NCBI GenBank assembly: GCA_021731025.1 | Contig: JAKFYD010000022.1 | Location: forward strand, 1-48,480 | DNA length: 48,480 nt | Direction of reading: 5' to 3' | Source of the DNA: Pseudobdellovibrionaceae bacterium | Lineage (GTDB): Bacteria > Bdellovibrionota > Bdellovibrionia > Bdellovibrionales > Bdellovibrionaceae | In this document: in pieces, positions 31,806 to 41,059 of the stretch | How the letters are laid out: each line of letters starts with the position of its first letter | How positions within the stretch are numbered: the stretch's first letter is position 1 | The notes under the pieces: generated by a model | Databases searched by the model: none | What the model saw: only the letters and a program-made list of their open reading frames with translations | What the model was told of the DNA's origin: nothing | Translations under genes and position numbers: made by a program

Positions 31806-33512
31806 GTGAAAGTTTTTAGTGGAAATTCCGTATCTATTGGTTATGCCATGGGTCCCGCATTAGTTTTGAAAAAGGCGGATTTCAAAATTACTAAAGACAC
31901 AAATAACGATGTTCAAAAAGAGCTCGATGTCCTTAAGCAAGCGCTGTTGAAAGCGACCGTCGATCTGGAATCGATGAAAAAGAAATCCTTCGAGCTGGGC
32001 CGAAAAGCCAGCGGTGAAATTCTTGAAGCCCATTTGATGCTCTTGGCTGATCCCGAAGTTGAAGATCAAAGCCAACAAAAAATTTCCTCGGGTGAGTCTG
32101 CAGAGAAAGCTTATTTTGAAGTCACTGAAGAATTTCGCAAAATGTTTATGCAGCTGAAGGATCCCTACCTGCAACAACGGGCCGTGGATCTTCAAGATAT
32201 TCGTCAGCGAGTTCTTTTTTACATTCAAAATCCCACTAAAAATTATCCTGATCTTAATCTTCAAGAGCCAACGGTCATTCTTGCTGAAGATTTGACCCCG
32301 TCCCAAATTCTTTCCATGGAAAGAAAAAATGTTCTTGGTTTGGTGACGGTGGAGGGGAGTGGAACATCGCATACAGCGATTCTTGCTCGATCATTAGAGA
32401 TTCCTTCTCTAGCCGCAATGCCCGGCGAAGTTTTATCTTTGAAAACAGGGAATGAAGTTTATCTGGATGGCGAAAAAGGTAAATTATGGGTGGATATTGA
32501 TGAAGCCGAAAAAAAATCTTTTTTGCAAAGCCGTTCGCAGTATGAAGGAAAACTAAAGTCCCTGGAACAGCTGCGTGGCCAAAAGACAAAGACCAAAGAT
32601 GGAGTCGAGATCACTCTTGCGGCGAATATCTCTGGTCCACAAGATTTAGAATCTTTGAAAAAAAATGATGCAGAAGCGGTTGGTCTTTACCGCACAGAAT
32701 TTTTATTCCTTGATCGAGTCCAAGCTCCCAGTGAAGAAGAACAGTATGAAGTTTACCGCCAAGTTTTCGCTGGGCTCAAAGGACGGCGAATACTGATCAG
32801 AACTTTAGATATCGGCGGAGATAAAGTTGCTGACTATTTGAAAATGAAAAAAGAAGAGAACCCTTTTCTGGGTGTTCGCGCTCTTCGCTTGTGTTTTCAA
32901 CGGCCCGAAATTTTTCGCACTCAGTTGCGAGCTTTGTTGCGAGCTGGTCATGATGCTGAATGGGGCTTGATGTTTCCCATGGTCAGTCAACTTGAAGAAC
33001 TTTTGCGAGCTAAATCCGTGCTGGATGAAGTGAAAGCAGAGCTTAAAAAAGAGAACGTCGCTTTCAGTGAGAAATTCCAAATTGGTATTATGGTTGAAAT
33101 TCCCTCTGTAGCCTGGATGATCGACATCTTTGCTCCTCATGTGGATTTTGTCAGCTTGGGCACAAATGATTTACTTCAGTACACTTGTGCTGCTGATCGA
33201 TTGAATCCTGAGCTCAAATCTATTTACAATCCCTTCAACATTGGTTTTCTCAGACAAGTTCATCATGTCTTAAAGACTTGCTGCGAAAAAAATGTGCACG
33301 CTGGAATCTGCGGTTCCTTGTCTCATCACCCTCTTTTGATGCCTTTTTTCATAGGATGCGGTGTTGAAGAATTAAGCATGACTTCTCAGCATGTACTTTC
33401 TACACGCGAAGCGATCGGAAAGCTTGATTCCTCTAAGTGTCGCGCTCTTGTCGAGAGAGTCCTTCAATGCTCGACAATCACTGAGGTTCAGCAAATCTGT
33501 AAAGATCTGTAA
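31806..33512 (+). CDS. ptsI: PTS enzyme I (PEP-protein phosphotransferase)
   Basis: 568 residues, normal length, GTG start with AAGGA 8 bases upstream. Phospho-His189 in GSGTSHTAILAR, matching the E. coli numbering. PEP-binding barrel shows LGLYRTEFLF-type and ILIRTLDIGGDK motifs, GVRALRLCFQRPEIF, VEIPSVAWMIDIFAPHVDFV, SLGTNDLLQYTCAADR, and the GICGSLSHHPLL Cys loop of the active site. It phosphorylates HPr from PEP. Last gene of the operon, so general and sugar-specific PTS parts are produced together. Confidence 0.96.
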   Translation: MKVFSGNSVSIGYAMGPALVLKKADFKITKDTNNDVQKELDVLKQALLKATVDLESMKKKSFELGRKASGEILEAHLMLLADPEVEDQSQQKISSGESAEKAYFEVTEEFRKMFMQLKDPYLQQRAVDLQDIRQRVLFYIQNPTKNYPDLNLQEPTVILAEDLTPSQILSMERKNVLGLVTVEGSGTSHTAILARSLEIPSLAAMPGEVLSLKTGNEVYLDGEKGKLWVDIDEAEKKSFLQSRSQYEGKLKSLEQLRGQKTKTKDGVEITLAANISGPQDLESLKKNDAEAVGLYRTEFLFLDRVQAPSEEEQYEVYRQVFAGLKGRRILIRTLDIGGDKVADYLKMKKEENPFLGVRALRLCFQRPEIFRTQLRALLRAGHDAEWGLMFPMVSQLEELLRAKSVLDEVKAELKKENVAFSEKFQIGIMVEIPSVAWMIDIFAPHVDFVSLGTNDLLQYTCAADRLNPELKSIYNPFNIGFLRQVHHVLKTCCEKNVHAGICGSLSHHPLLMPFFIGCGVEELSMTSQHVLSTREAIGKLDSSKCRALVERVLQCSTITEVQQICKDL

Positions 33513-33586
33513 CGATTTTCGTTTGACGATGCATAAGCAGGCCTTATGCGCGAACGCTTCATTTATAAGAAATTTCAATTAGTTCC

Positions 33587-33615
33587 TTGAACTTTCCCCC
33601 AAATTTTAATGAAAT
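33587..33615 (+). promoter_or_regulatory. weak promoter candidate before the second protease
   Basis: TTGAAC (33587-33592), 17-base spacer, TGAAAT (33610-33615). Each box matches the sigma70 consensus at four of six positions. The transcript would start near 33622, at the foot of the CGACGGAA hairpin. Confidence 0.3.
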
Positions 33616-33620
33616 TTTAT

Positions 33621-33639
33621 CGACGGAAATGTTCCGTCG
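33621..33639 (+). promoter_or_regulatory. leader hairpin before the second protease gene
   Basis: CGACGGAA-ATG-TTCCGTCG, perfect 8-bp stem with a 3-base loop, 34 bases before the ATG. No T-run follows, so it is an operator, or a 5' stabilising or regulatory hairpin, rather than the terminator of ptsI. Confidence 0.45.
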
Positions 33640-33673
33640 TATGTTCGACAAGGAAGTTTAAAGAGGGGGAACC

Positions 33674-35368
33674 ATGAAAGTAACTATCAGTACCATTAAA
33701 ACCGCTGTGGTTTTAGCACTGGCCCTAGGATCATTCGATCTTCACGCCAAGGAGCAAAGGGTATTAGTCAAGATAAGGAACCAAGCCATTTTTAATTCTC
33801 TGGTGCAGGCTTCACCACAAACAGTCAATGGTAAGAACAGCGCAAGTGGAGTTTCAGTTAATCAAAAAACGATTGAAGCTGTTTTCCCAAATGTTCGCAT
33901 GCAGTATGAAAATAGTTTGAACACCATGAACGCTATGGTGGCGACTGTTAATTCAGAAGCTGATATCGAAAAGCTTCGTCAGAATCCTTATGTAGGCTAT
34001 GTGGATGTCGAAGTTTTCCATCCAGCGCCGCGTCCTATGAGAGGGACCATCTACACTCCCTTGGCTGAAGGAGTTGAGCAAGCTCAACAGTCAGGAACTC
34101 CATGGGGGATTAAAGCTGTTAAAGCTATAGAAGCATGGAAAGTCGGGGACATGGGACAAAAATCTCGGGTTCTTGTTTTAGATACGGGGATTGATAAAAA
34201 TCATCCTTCAATTAAAGAAAATTTTGAAGCCGGAAGAAATTTTGCGGGCGAGATGAGTATAAATGCTGAAGATTATGCAGACACTCAAGGTCATGGAACG
34301 CATGTTTCAGGAACCATCGCGGGAGTCTTGGACTCGACAGGTTTTTCTGGTGTTGCGCCAAAAGCTAAATTGCTGATGGGCCGTGTTTGTGGTGAAAAGG
34401 GTTGTTCGAACATTGCCATCGCCGAAGGAATTAACTGGGGTATCGAGAAAAAAGTTGATGTCATCAGTATGTCATTAGGTGGACCATTCGCAACGCCTTC
34501 AGAGCGGGATGCAATCACGAAAGCTTTCGCTTCTGGAATCACTTTGGTGGCTGCTACAGGGAACGATGGAAAACCTCAGGTCAGTTATCCTGCGGCTTTA
34601 AGCGAAGTGATCGCAGTCGGCGCAACAGATATTCAAGGAAAGCGCGGTGAGTTTTCACAGTACGGTCCCGAGCTAGCGATCATGGGCCCAGGAGTCGATG
34701 TTTTGTCTTCGGTTCCAGTAGGTTCAGGACGAGCTTCGAAAGTTCAATTAGGTCTTGATGGCCGTATGGCTTTGGTCACCAGCAATGCTTTCCCTGGTTC
34801 CCGCGCCATCACTCAGGCTATGGAAAATCAACTGGTCTATGTTGGCTTAGGTAAAGAAGAAGATTTTGCTCAAGCGAACGTGCAAGGAAAATTTGCTTTG
34901 ATCAAACGTGGTGAGATCCGTTTTTCTGAAAAGGCTCAGAACGCGATCAATAATGGAGCGACTGGAGTTATTATTTTCAACAACGTCGACGGACTTGTTC
35001 GTGGCGGGTTGAGTGAGGATGGCTCAGAAATGCCAGTTCCTGTTTTCGGGATCGACAAAGCAGCTGGAGAAGCCGCAGTGCAAGCTCTTCAACAAGGAAA
35101 GACGGTGACGAGCCGAGTAGCAATTGAGGTTACCGATTACTCTGCTTTTGATGGAACATCGATGGCAGCTCCTCATGTCAGTGGAGTTATTGCATTGATG
35201 AAATCCTCCAATAAAGGATTAACTCCTACGCAGGTGAAAGAAATTCTTCAGAAAACAGCGACTCAGGTCGCAGAGAATCGCAATAACGAATACGGTGCGG
35301 GCATCGTTAATGCTGAAGCTGCTGTGAAAGCTTCAAAAAGCGCTGAGTCTTCTGCGCCTATGCCTTAA
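33674..35368 (+). CDS. secreted subtilisin-like (S8) serine protease
   Basis: 564 residues. Signal peptide about 1-25 (ends DLHAKEQ). Propeptide of I9 type about 27-120. Triad: Asp170 in LVLDTGIDKNHP, His207 in GHGTHVSGTIAG, Ser496 in DGTSMAAPHVSG. A PA domain is inserted between the oxyanion Asn region (AATGND) and Ser (about 370-470). Shorter than the lipoprotein protease at 23453 and without its C-terminal modules. Likely released to periplasm or outside. GAGGGGG ribosome site. A clear terminator follows at 35393. Confidence 0.94.
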   Translation: MKVTISTIKTAVVLALALGSFDLHAKEQRVLVKIRNQAIFNSLVQASPQTVNGKNSASGVSVNQKTIEAVFPNVRMQYENSLNTMNAMVATVNSEADIEKLRQNPYVGYVDVEVFHPAPRPMRGTIYTPLAEGVEQAQQSGTPWGIKAVKAIEAWKVGDMGQKSRVLVLDTGIDKNHPSIKENFEAGRNFAGEMSINAEDYADTQGHGTHVSGTIAGVLDSTGFSGVAPKAKLLMGRVCGEKGCSNIAIAEGINWGIEKKVDVISMSLGGPFATPSERDAITKAFASGITLVAATGNDGKPQVSYPAALSEVIAVGATDIQGKRGEFSQYGPELAIMGPGVDVLSSVPVGSGRASKVQLGLDGRMALVTSNAFPGSRAITQAMENQLVYVGLGKEEDFAQANVQGKFALIKRGEIRFSEKAQNAINNGATGVIIFNNVDGLVRGGLSEDGSEMPVPVFGIDKAAGEAAVQALQQGKTVTSRVAIEVTDYSAFDGTSMAAPHVSGVIALMKSSNKGLTPTQVKEILQKTATQVAENRNNEYGAGIVNAEAAVKASKSAESSAPMP

Positions 35369-35392
35369 ATTTTGAATCAATAAGTGAGATTG

Positions 35393-35425
35393 AAAAGAGG
35401 AACTGGAAACAGTTCCTCTTTTTTT
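35393..35425. terminator. rho-independent terminator, probably bidirectional
   Basis: AAGAGGAACTG (35395-35405), loop GAAA, CAGTTCCTCTT (35410-35420), then TTTTT. The A-run before the stem gives the T-run for the opposite strand, so it can also end the minus-strand kinase gene, whose stop lies at its edge (35424). Confidence 0.9.
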
Positions 35426-36839
35426 ATGCAGCATAGTTTAAAGTGAGCTCGATGCAGGTGCCGGGTTCGGTACTGTCTACAATGCGAATATTGCCACCCA
35501 TAAGCTCTATGTACTGCTTAACGATAGGTAAGCCCAAGCCAGTTCCTTTTTCGCCTTGAGTGCCTACGGAAGTGGTCGCGTGATTCAAATCAAATATTTT
35601 GCTGCGTTTTTCACGAGCAATGCCGACGCCAGAATCTTGAATCGAAAGACAAACCTTTCCGGGTGTGGGTTGGGTCGTGCGAATCAAAATGCTCCCGCCA
35701 CTGTGCGAGAATTTAATCGCATTGGAAATGATATTTGACAGCACATGGTTTTTTAGCCAGGCGTCGTTAGCCATCACACGCTGGTTTTTTAAATCCTTGT
35801 GATCGAAATCAACGGTGACATTTTTTTCCCGAAGCTTGTCTTCGTAAAGATCAATAACATCTTTAATAATGATATCCAGGGAAACTTGTTGAAGTGAAAT
35901 GTCTGTTTTTCCTAATCTTTGAGCATAAGAATTTCGGGCTTCTTTTAGAATCGAGTCCACGGCACTGATCGCCTTTTTAATTTTTTCAGCCTTAGTTCCT
36001 AGCAGCGACATGAATTTCTCGGGGTCAGATATAAGGAGATTGACGTTATAAAAGACAATGGTCAGTGGATTGGTAAGATCATGAACCAAGGCCGCCAAAC
36101 GAGACTGACTGTCTTTGAGGATAGAATCAATATCATCGTTTTTCTTCTTTAAGTTTTCAAAAGCTAAAGTTAATTGAGCATTAGATTCACGCAATTGCAG
36201 GGTTCGGATAGCAACTTCATCGACCAGGCCCTTGTTATAATCTTGTGAAATTTTTTGTAGGATGAAGATAGGAACATACACAGCAAAACAAAAGAAAAAG
36301 ATAAGTGTGAATGAAAAACCAACGATAGCGTATTCAGGAACGGGGCGTACAAACGGGTAATCAAAAAAGTGGATGGCATCAACGATCAATAGAAATCGAT
36401 ATCCATTCGTGATGATATCGCTTTGGCTTCTTTTAAAATGTTTAAATGCTCCGTGAAATAGAATGACTCCACAGGCTGCGCAAAAAATTCCTGAGCCTGT
36501 AGTGTAAGAGCTACCAAGGGCAAGGAGAGCAGCCCCACAGAGGACACTAAGTCCTAATATGTAGTTATAGAAACGGAATGGAAGCTGGGTGTCTGTCGCG
36601 ACTGCTAAAATCTTTAGCAAGTAGATAACCGTCATCCAGTTCGCAGAAAAGGCCAGGAATCCAAATAGATCAGTTTGAGGGAACAGGCCCTGTCCTATAA
36701 AACCCAAAATTCCGCTCACCCAAAATAGAAGTAATTTTTTCAGAAGGCGATGTTTAAATCCAATCCACAGAAAACACGCCATGCCCGTGCTCAGAAGTAA
36801 AACGACGCCGAAGATGAAGATTAACGTGTTTAAAATCAT
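35424..36839 (-). CDS. membrane sensor histidine kinase
   Basis: 471 residues. Several hydrophobic segments cover 1-195 (for example 5-25, 34-50, 58-80, 93-110, 116-130, 145-160 and 172-193), a multi-pass sensor of unknown ligand. Coiled linker 200-245. The phospho-acceptor box is AALVHDLTNPLTIV (His253): H-D-L-T-N-P instead of the usual H-E-L-R-T-P. HATPase: HVLSNIISNAIKFSHSGG (N box), DSGVGIAREKR and GEKGTGLGLPIV. No receiver domain, so an unlinked response regulator must be the partner. Divergent from the GNAT-like gene. Weak ribosome site. Confidence 0.88.
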   Translation of the reverse strand: MILNTLIFIFGVVLLLSTGMACFLWIGFKHRLLKKLLLFWVSGILGFIGQGLFPQTDLFGFLAFSANWMTVIYLLKILAVATDTQLPFRFYNYILGLSVLCGAALLALGSSYTTGSGIFCAACGVILFHGAFKHFKRSQSDIITNGYRFLLIVDAIHFFDYPFVRPVPEYAIVGFSFTLIFFFCFAVYVPIFILQKISQDYNKGLVDEVAIRTLQLRESNAQLTLAFENLKKKNDDIDSILKDSQSRLAALVHDLTNPLTIVFYNVNLLISDPEKFMSLLGTKAEKIKKAISAVDSILKEARNSYAQRLGKTDISLQQVSLDIIIKDVIDLYEDKLREKNVTVDFDHKDLKNQRVMANDAWLKNHVLSNIISNAIKFSHSGGSILIRTTQPTPGKVCLSIQDSGVGIAREKRSKIFDLNHATTSVGTQGEKGTGLGLPIVKQYIELMGGNIRIVDSTEPGTCIELTLNYAA

Positions 36840-36953
36840 TCTGATCTAGTTTTCGGTAATACTTAAGGCCAGCTAAAGTTTAATTTTATTAACAGAACAA
36901 AATCTTTTAACAAGACAAGTCTCAAAATAAATCATAATACTTTATTTACAAAA

Positions 36954-37712
36954 ATGAGACATTTTATCAAAGAGCATTATTCACATTTATATTCGCAATC
37001 TCAACTCGAGATGTACCAAGACTTGTCCTTGTACATTTTGCCGGGCAAATACTGGGGAAAGCGCTTAAAAAGCATTTACCACCAGGCATTCTCTTTTTGG
37101 CACTTCCACTGGAACAAGGCATTTACGGAAATAAACTTGCAAATGAGTTCGACTAGCGAGGAATTTTGTCGTCATGATAAAGCGATCGTTCTTGTCCATC
37201 GAGATAAAGTCGTTGGACTTGCGTTGGTGGACCGTTTTGATCTGACAAACCCTATACATCGTAAGCACAATTACTTTTCAAATTATCCAGAGCTAATTGT
37301 CGAGAAATTAGCGCAGGTTTCTCGAGGTGTTATAACTCGAACATTTGGGTATTTGGCAATTGATCCTGAATATCGAAAAAATTATGCCTTGGCCGATATC
37401 ATTCTTGGGTTGGCCGTAAAAGAAATAAACTGCGAGTCCAATCCTTTTATGATCACCTACACACGGAATACTCGGAAGACTAATGAACTCACTTATCGCC
37501 TAGGGGCTAAATGCATTGGCGAAAGACTCTTGGTTCGTGGCGAAGACTCTGATTTTGTTTATTTTGATCATTCAAGTTTAGAGGTTTTGAAGCAACACCC
37601 TCAGTTTGCTGTTATCGACAGGCTCTGGGAAAAAAGAATTACTGACCCTCTATCTGAAGCTTATGAAAACCAATTCCTTAAAGGAGAATTAAATGAAGAA
37701 TCTCAGTTGTGA
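36954..37712 (+). CDS. GNAT-like N-acyltransferase fold protein
   Basis: 252 residues, cytoplasmic. Residues 76-95 (KAIVLVHRDKVVGLALVD) and 131-156 (FGYLAIDPEYRKNY then ALADIILGLAVKEI) resemble beta strands 2-4 and the acyl-CoA or acyl-carrier binding motif A of GNAT enzymes, here R-K-N-Y-A instead of R-G-x-G-A. Length and the variant motif fit FeeM-like N-acyl amino acid synthases better than small acetyltransferases; this is inference. It overlaps the diiron oxidase gene by 20 bp, so the two are coupled and may act on one metabolite. No ribosome site seen before the ATG. Confidence 0.55.
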   Translation: MRHFIKEHYSHLYSQSQLEMYQDLSLYILPGKYWGKRLKSIYHQAFSFWHFHWNKAFTEINLQMSSTSEEFCRHDKAIVLVHRDKVVGLALVDRFDLTNPIHRKHNYFSNYPELIVEKLAQVSRGVITRTFGYLAIDPEYRKNYALADIILGLAVKEINCESNPFMITYTRNTRKTNELTYRLGAKCIGERLLVRGEDSDFVYFDHSSLEVLKQHPQFAVIDRLWEKRITDPLSEAYENQFLKGELNEESQL

Positions 37713-38379
37713 ACAAGTTTACGAAAAAATGTTATCGGCCATTGATGAAATTGCAGAGTCTGCACATCAGTTTCCTTGGGAAGATAAAAATCATTACGCG
37801 AATTGGCTGGCACAAAGCTTCTTCTACGTTCAGTGGACGACTCGTCAGTTAGCATTGGCATCAGCAAAATCAAAACCGATGACTGAAGATTCCCTTCACT
37901 GGCGTTTTATAGAAGAAGCTAAAGAAGAGAAGCGTCACGAATTGTTGGCTCTTCAAGATTTGAAAAATTTGGGTTTTTCTCCAGAGCAGTTTGAAGAATT
38001 GCCTCACACTTCTTTTTTCTATCAGACGCTTTCTTACCTCATTGAAAACGAGCATCCCATTGCGATACTTGGTTATTCATTAACCTTAGAAGGTTTTGCG
38101 GCTAAACGTTTGACTGAAATCTATCCGCGCATTAAAAATGCTCATCCTGAAAAAAGCATCTCTTTCTTAAAGCTTCACTGTGAAGTGGATGTGGATCATT
38201 TTGATAATGCTTTGCCTTACTTGAAGTCGTGCCCTGTTGAGCTTTTGCCTTTGGTTGCTCAAGGGATTAATCAGTGCCGCGCGGTTTATAAAGGCATCCT
38301 TACCGATATTCAAGCTGACGAGAAATCAAAGCTTAAAATGAGACAACCTCGTAGCGAAAACGAACTTGCGTTTCAATAA
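37693..38379 (+). CDS. heme-oxygenase-like diiron oxidase (iron-containing redox enzyme family)
   Basis: 228 residues, all helical. Candidate metal ligands: EEAKEEKRHELL (Glu75/Glu78/Glu79, His82), TLEGF (Glu133), and LHCEVDVDHFDNA (His162, Asp166, His169 with Glu164/Asp168 nearby). This is the spacing expected for the heme-oxygenase-like diiron proteins, which lack a heme His at the start and activate O2 for hydroxylation, desaturation or C-C cleavage. GGAG ribosome site inside the end of the preceding gene. Substrate unknown. The coupling to a GNAT-like enzyme suggests a small biosynthetic pair. Confidence 0.75.
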   Translation: MKNLSCEQVYEKMLSAIDEIAESAHQFPWEDKNHYANWLAQSFFYVQWTTRQLALASAKSKPMTEDSLHWRFIEEAKEEKRHELLALQDLKNLGFSPEQFEELPHTSFFYQTLSYLIENEHPIAILGYSLTLEGFAAKRLTEIYPRIKNAHPEKSISFLKLHCEVDVDHFDNALPYLKSCPVELLPLVAQGINQCRAVYKGILTDIQADEKSKLKMRQPRSENELAFQ

Positions 38380-38413
38380 TTATTAAGACTTAAGGTCAGT
38401 CGTAAATTTCCGA

Positions 38414-38439
38414 AAAGCACTCTGAAAGCAGGGTGCTTT
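38414..38439 (+). promoter_or_regulatory. hairpin covering the ribosome site of the next gene
   Basis: AAAGCACTCTG (38414-38424), loop AAAG, CAGGGTGCTTT (38429-38439): 11-bp stem with one G-U pair. The AGGG ribosome site of the kinase ATG (38441) is inside the right arm. It may work as a terminator for the upstream pair or as a translation block on the kinase. Confidence 0.6.
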
Positions 38440-38440
38440 G

Positions 38441-41059
38441 ATGATCAAAGGCGACACGTGGAACTGGCGGTTTATTCCTCTTATCTTTGGGGGGCTTAGT
38501 CTATGTGTTGTCATTATGGGCATCTTTGTCAGTCATTACCTTTCCAACGAATACACGACAGCCATTGAAATCAATCAACGATGGACCGCCTACCTCGAAG
38601 AGGTGGACGAACTTCACCGCTTCGCTGGTGAGGTCAACCTGCCTGGTAATGATGTTTTTGATACAAAGAATCCCGATAAAGATGTTAAGCATTTTGAAAC
38701 AGCCTTACACCGATTTAATGTCAAGCTAGAGATGATACAGGTCCATCTCGCTCGCGAAAATGTTCCTCTGACAAGAGAGCTTTCCGAGAGTATTGCCAGA
38801 GTGCAAGGTGACATTGCCGACATGTCCATCCAAGAGCGTTCGATTTTTGAGAATTTCAAAAAGGGAAATTTCGAGGAGGCCACCCGCAAAATGGCATTAA
38901 TGGATCGTGAGTACATCAATGTTAGGGAATCCATCTTCAGTGTGCGGCGGGTTCTTCGGGGCATGCAAAACGACGTGCTCCGAGAGCAGCGGGAGCATGG
39001 CCAAAATCTTCGCAAACAAGAAATCTTTTTTATTTTTACCTTGGGGCTTATTGCGATCCTTGTAATCACCTATGGTGCTCGTTTATCGCGGCTTGTTTCT
39101 AAAGCGAATCATTTGTTTGAACAAAAAAGAAAAGCTTTGGACGTTTCTTCGATAGTGATTATCGTTAATCCCTTAGGAAAAATTGTCTATGTGAATAAAA
39201 ACTTGCTTCGTCTCAGTGGATATTCACAAGAAGAACTCGAGGGTAAAAATTATCGGGATTTCAATTCAGATGAGTCTTTTGGAAAGCAATTTGATGAGCT
39301 TTGGCGAAGTATGTCGGCTAAAAAAGTTTGGCGGGGTGAGTTTAAAAATCATTCAAAGTCGGGCCGTCCTTACTGGGTCAACTCGACGGTGGTTCCATTG
39401 CTGGATGAAAACGGTGAGCTTGATAGCATCGTTGACGTGCAATTCGATATTACGGACAGTAAACAAATTCAAGCTGACTTAGTCGAAGCGAAAACCCAAG
39501 CCGAACTGGCTCATGCCACAAAGGCGCGATTTCTAGCAAACATGAGCCATGAAATTCGCACGCCCATGAATGGAATTATTGGAATGACCAGTTTGCTGAT
39601 GGATTTCACGAAAGATCCTTTGCATCTCGAGCGCTTGAAGATTATCCAAAATTGCGGAAATTCACTTTTAGATCTCATCAACGATGTGCTGGATTTTTCA
39701 AAACTCGAAGTCGATAAAGTCGAGCTTGAAAATGAACCTTTCGATGTGCATGCGACAGCAAAAGAAGTTGTTGAACTGCTGGGGACTCGGGCTTCTGAAA
39801 AAGGCATTCCTTTAAATTATCTTCCCGATGCACAGATGCCGACTTGGATCAAAGGCGATGTCACACGCTTTCGGCAAATTTTAACCAACCTGGTGAGCAA
39901 TGCTCTTAAGTTCACCGAAAAAGGTGGAGTTAAAATTTTGAGCTCAGCGAAAAAATCAGACGATGGTCATTGGCTCGTCGAATTCGCCGTAAAAGACACA
40001 GGAATTGGGATTCCCCCAGAGCTCAGAGATAGACTGTTTCAGTCTTTCTCTCAAGTCGACGCATCGACAACTCGAAGATTCGGCGGAACGGGATTAGGCT
40101 TAGTGATCAGTAAAGGCCTTTGTGAAAAAATGGGTGGAACTATTCGCGTTGAAAGCGAAGTTGGAAAGGGCTCAACATTTTTCTTTTCGATGAAGGTGTC
40201 GGAAGTTATTGAGACCCACCTTCAAAAAACGCAAAGTGTCCCCAGCGAATACGACGAGACTATGGGTAAAGCTCATCCCTTGCGCATTCTGGTGGCCGAA
40301 GACAATCGCACGAATCAGTTGGTCATTCTTGGGCTTCTCGGAAAATTTGGTTATCAAGCTGATATTGCGTCGGATGGTAAACAAGTTTTAGAACAACTTG
40401 AAAAGAAGAATTACGATTTGATTTTTATGGACAGTCATATGCCCGAGATGGATGGCTTCGCGGCAACTCGCGAGATCATCAAGAGATTCGATTCAAAGTC
40501 AAAGCCACGGCCGAAGATCATTTCGCTTTCGGCGAGCACTATGAAGCAGGATATTGATAAATGCTTTGAATCGGGAATGGATGGCTTTGTCGGAAAGCCA
40601 ATCACCATCGCGGCACTTATAAAAACTTTAAGTCATTGTCAGTCATCCGGTTCCCATGAAGCTAACTTTGAAAAGGTAAATAAACAGATGCAAAAAAAAC
40701 CATCGACCGTTTTCGACTCTAAAACATTTTTAGAACGCTTTGCTGGATTGGAAGCCTTAGCACATGAGGCTATTGGTAGTTTTTTAGAGATGTTGCCGGG
40801 TCTTATGGAAGATCTAGAAAAAGCATTGAAAAATCATGATTCCCACAAAATTGAAATTTCGGCCCATACCATTAAGGGCTCCGTTGTTAATTTCTGCGCA
40901 GAAAGCTGTCGTGACCTTGCTTTTCAAATTGAAGAGATGAGCCATCAAAAAGATTTTCAAACTTCAGAAGCAATGACAGTTTTTAATAAATTAAAAAAAG
41001 AACTGGATCTTTTAAAAATCGAGTTGAATGAGTTTTGCGCTGAAAAGAAAAGCGCCTGA
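38441..41059 (+). CDS. hybrid histidine kinase with PAS, receiver and HPt domains
   Basis: 872 residues from ATG 38441; a TTG directly before it is less likely. Membrane helix about 11-32, extracytoplasmic helical sensor 33-195, second helix about 197-216, PAS 235-345, HisKA with His370 in MSHEIRTPMNGIIGM, HATPase (DTGIGIPPELRDRLF, GGTGLGLVIS), receiver with Asp664 in IFMDSHMPEMDG and Lys in GKPITI, HPt with His809 in ISAHTIKGSV. It contains the whole phosphorelay up to the final response regulator, which is not adjacent. The start region is unusual because its ribosome site lies in a stable hairpin. Confidence 0.94.
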   Translation: MIKGDTWNWRFIPLIFGGLSLCVVIMGIFVSHYLSNEYTTAIEINQRWTAYLEEVDELHRFAGEVNLPGNDVFDTKNPDKDVKHFETALHRFNVKLEMIQVHLARENVPLTRELSESIARVQGDIADMSIQERSIFENFKKGNFEEATRKMALMDREYINVRESIFSVRRVLRGMQNDVLREQREHGQNLRKQEIFFIFTLGLIAILVITYGARLSRLVSKANHLFEQKRKALDVSSIVIIVNPLGKIVYVNKNLLRLSGYSQEELEGKNYRDFNSDESFGKQFDELWRSMSAKKVWRGEFKNHSKSGRPYWVNSTVVPLLDENGELDSIVDVQFDITDSKQIQADLVEAKTQAELAHATKARFLANMSHEIRTPMNGIIGMTSLLMDFTKDPLHLERLKIIQNCGNSLLDLINDVLDFSKLEVDKVELENEPFDVHATAKEVVELLGTRASEKGIPLNYLPDAQMPTWIKGDVTRFRQILTNLVSNALKFTEKGGVKILSSAKKSDDGHWLVEFAVKDTGIGIPPELRDRLFQSFSQVDASTTRRFGGTGLGLVISKGLCEKMGGTIRVESEVGKGSTFFFSMKVSEVIETHLQKTQSVPSEYDETMGKAHPLRILVAEDNRTNQLVILGLLGKFGYQADIASDGKQVLEQLEKKNYDLIFMDSHMPEMDGFAATREIIKRFDSKSKPRPKIISLSASTMKQDIDKCFESGMDGFVGKPITIAALIKTLSHCQSSGSHEANFEKVNKQMQKKPSTVFDSKTFLERFAGLEALAHEAIGSFLEMLPGLMEDLEKALKNHDSHKIEISAHTIKGSVVNFCAESCRDLAFQIEEMSHQKDFQTSEAMTVFNKLKKELDLLKIELNEFCAEKKSA

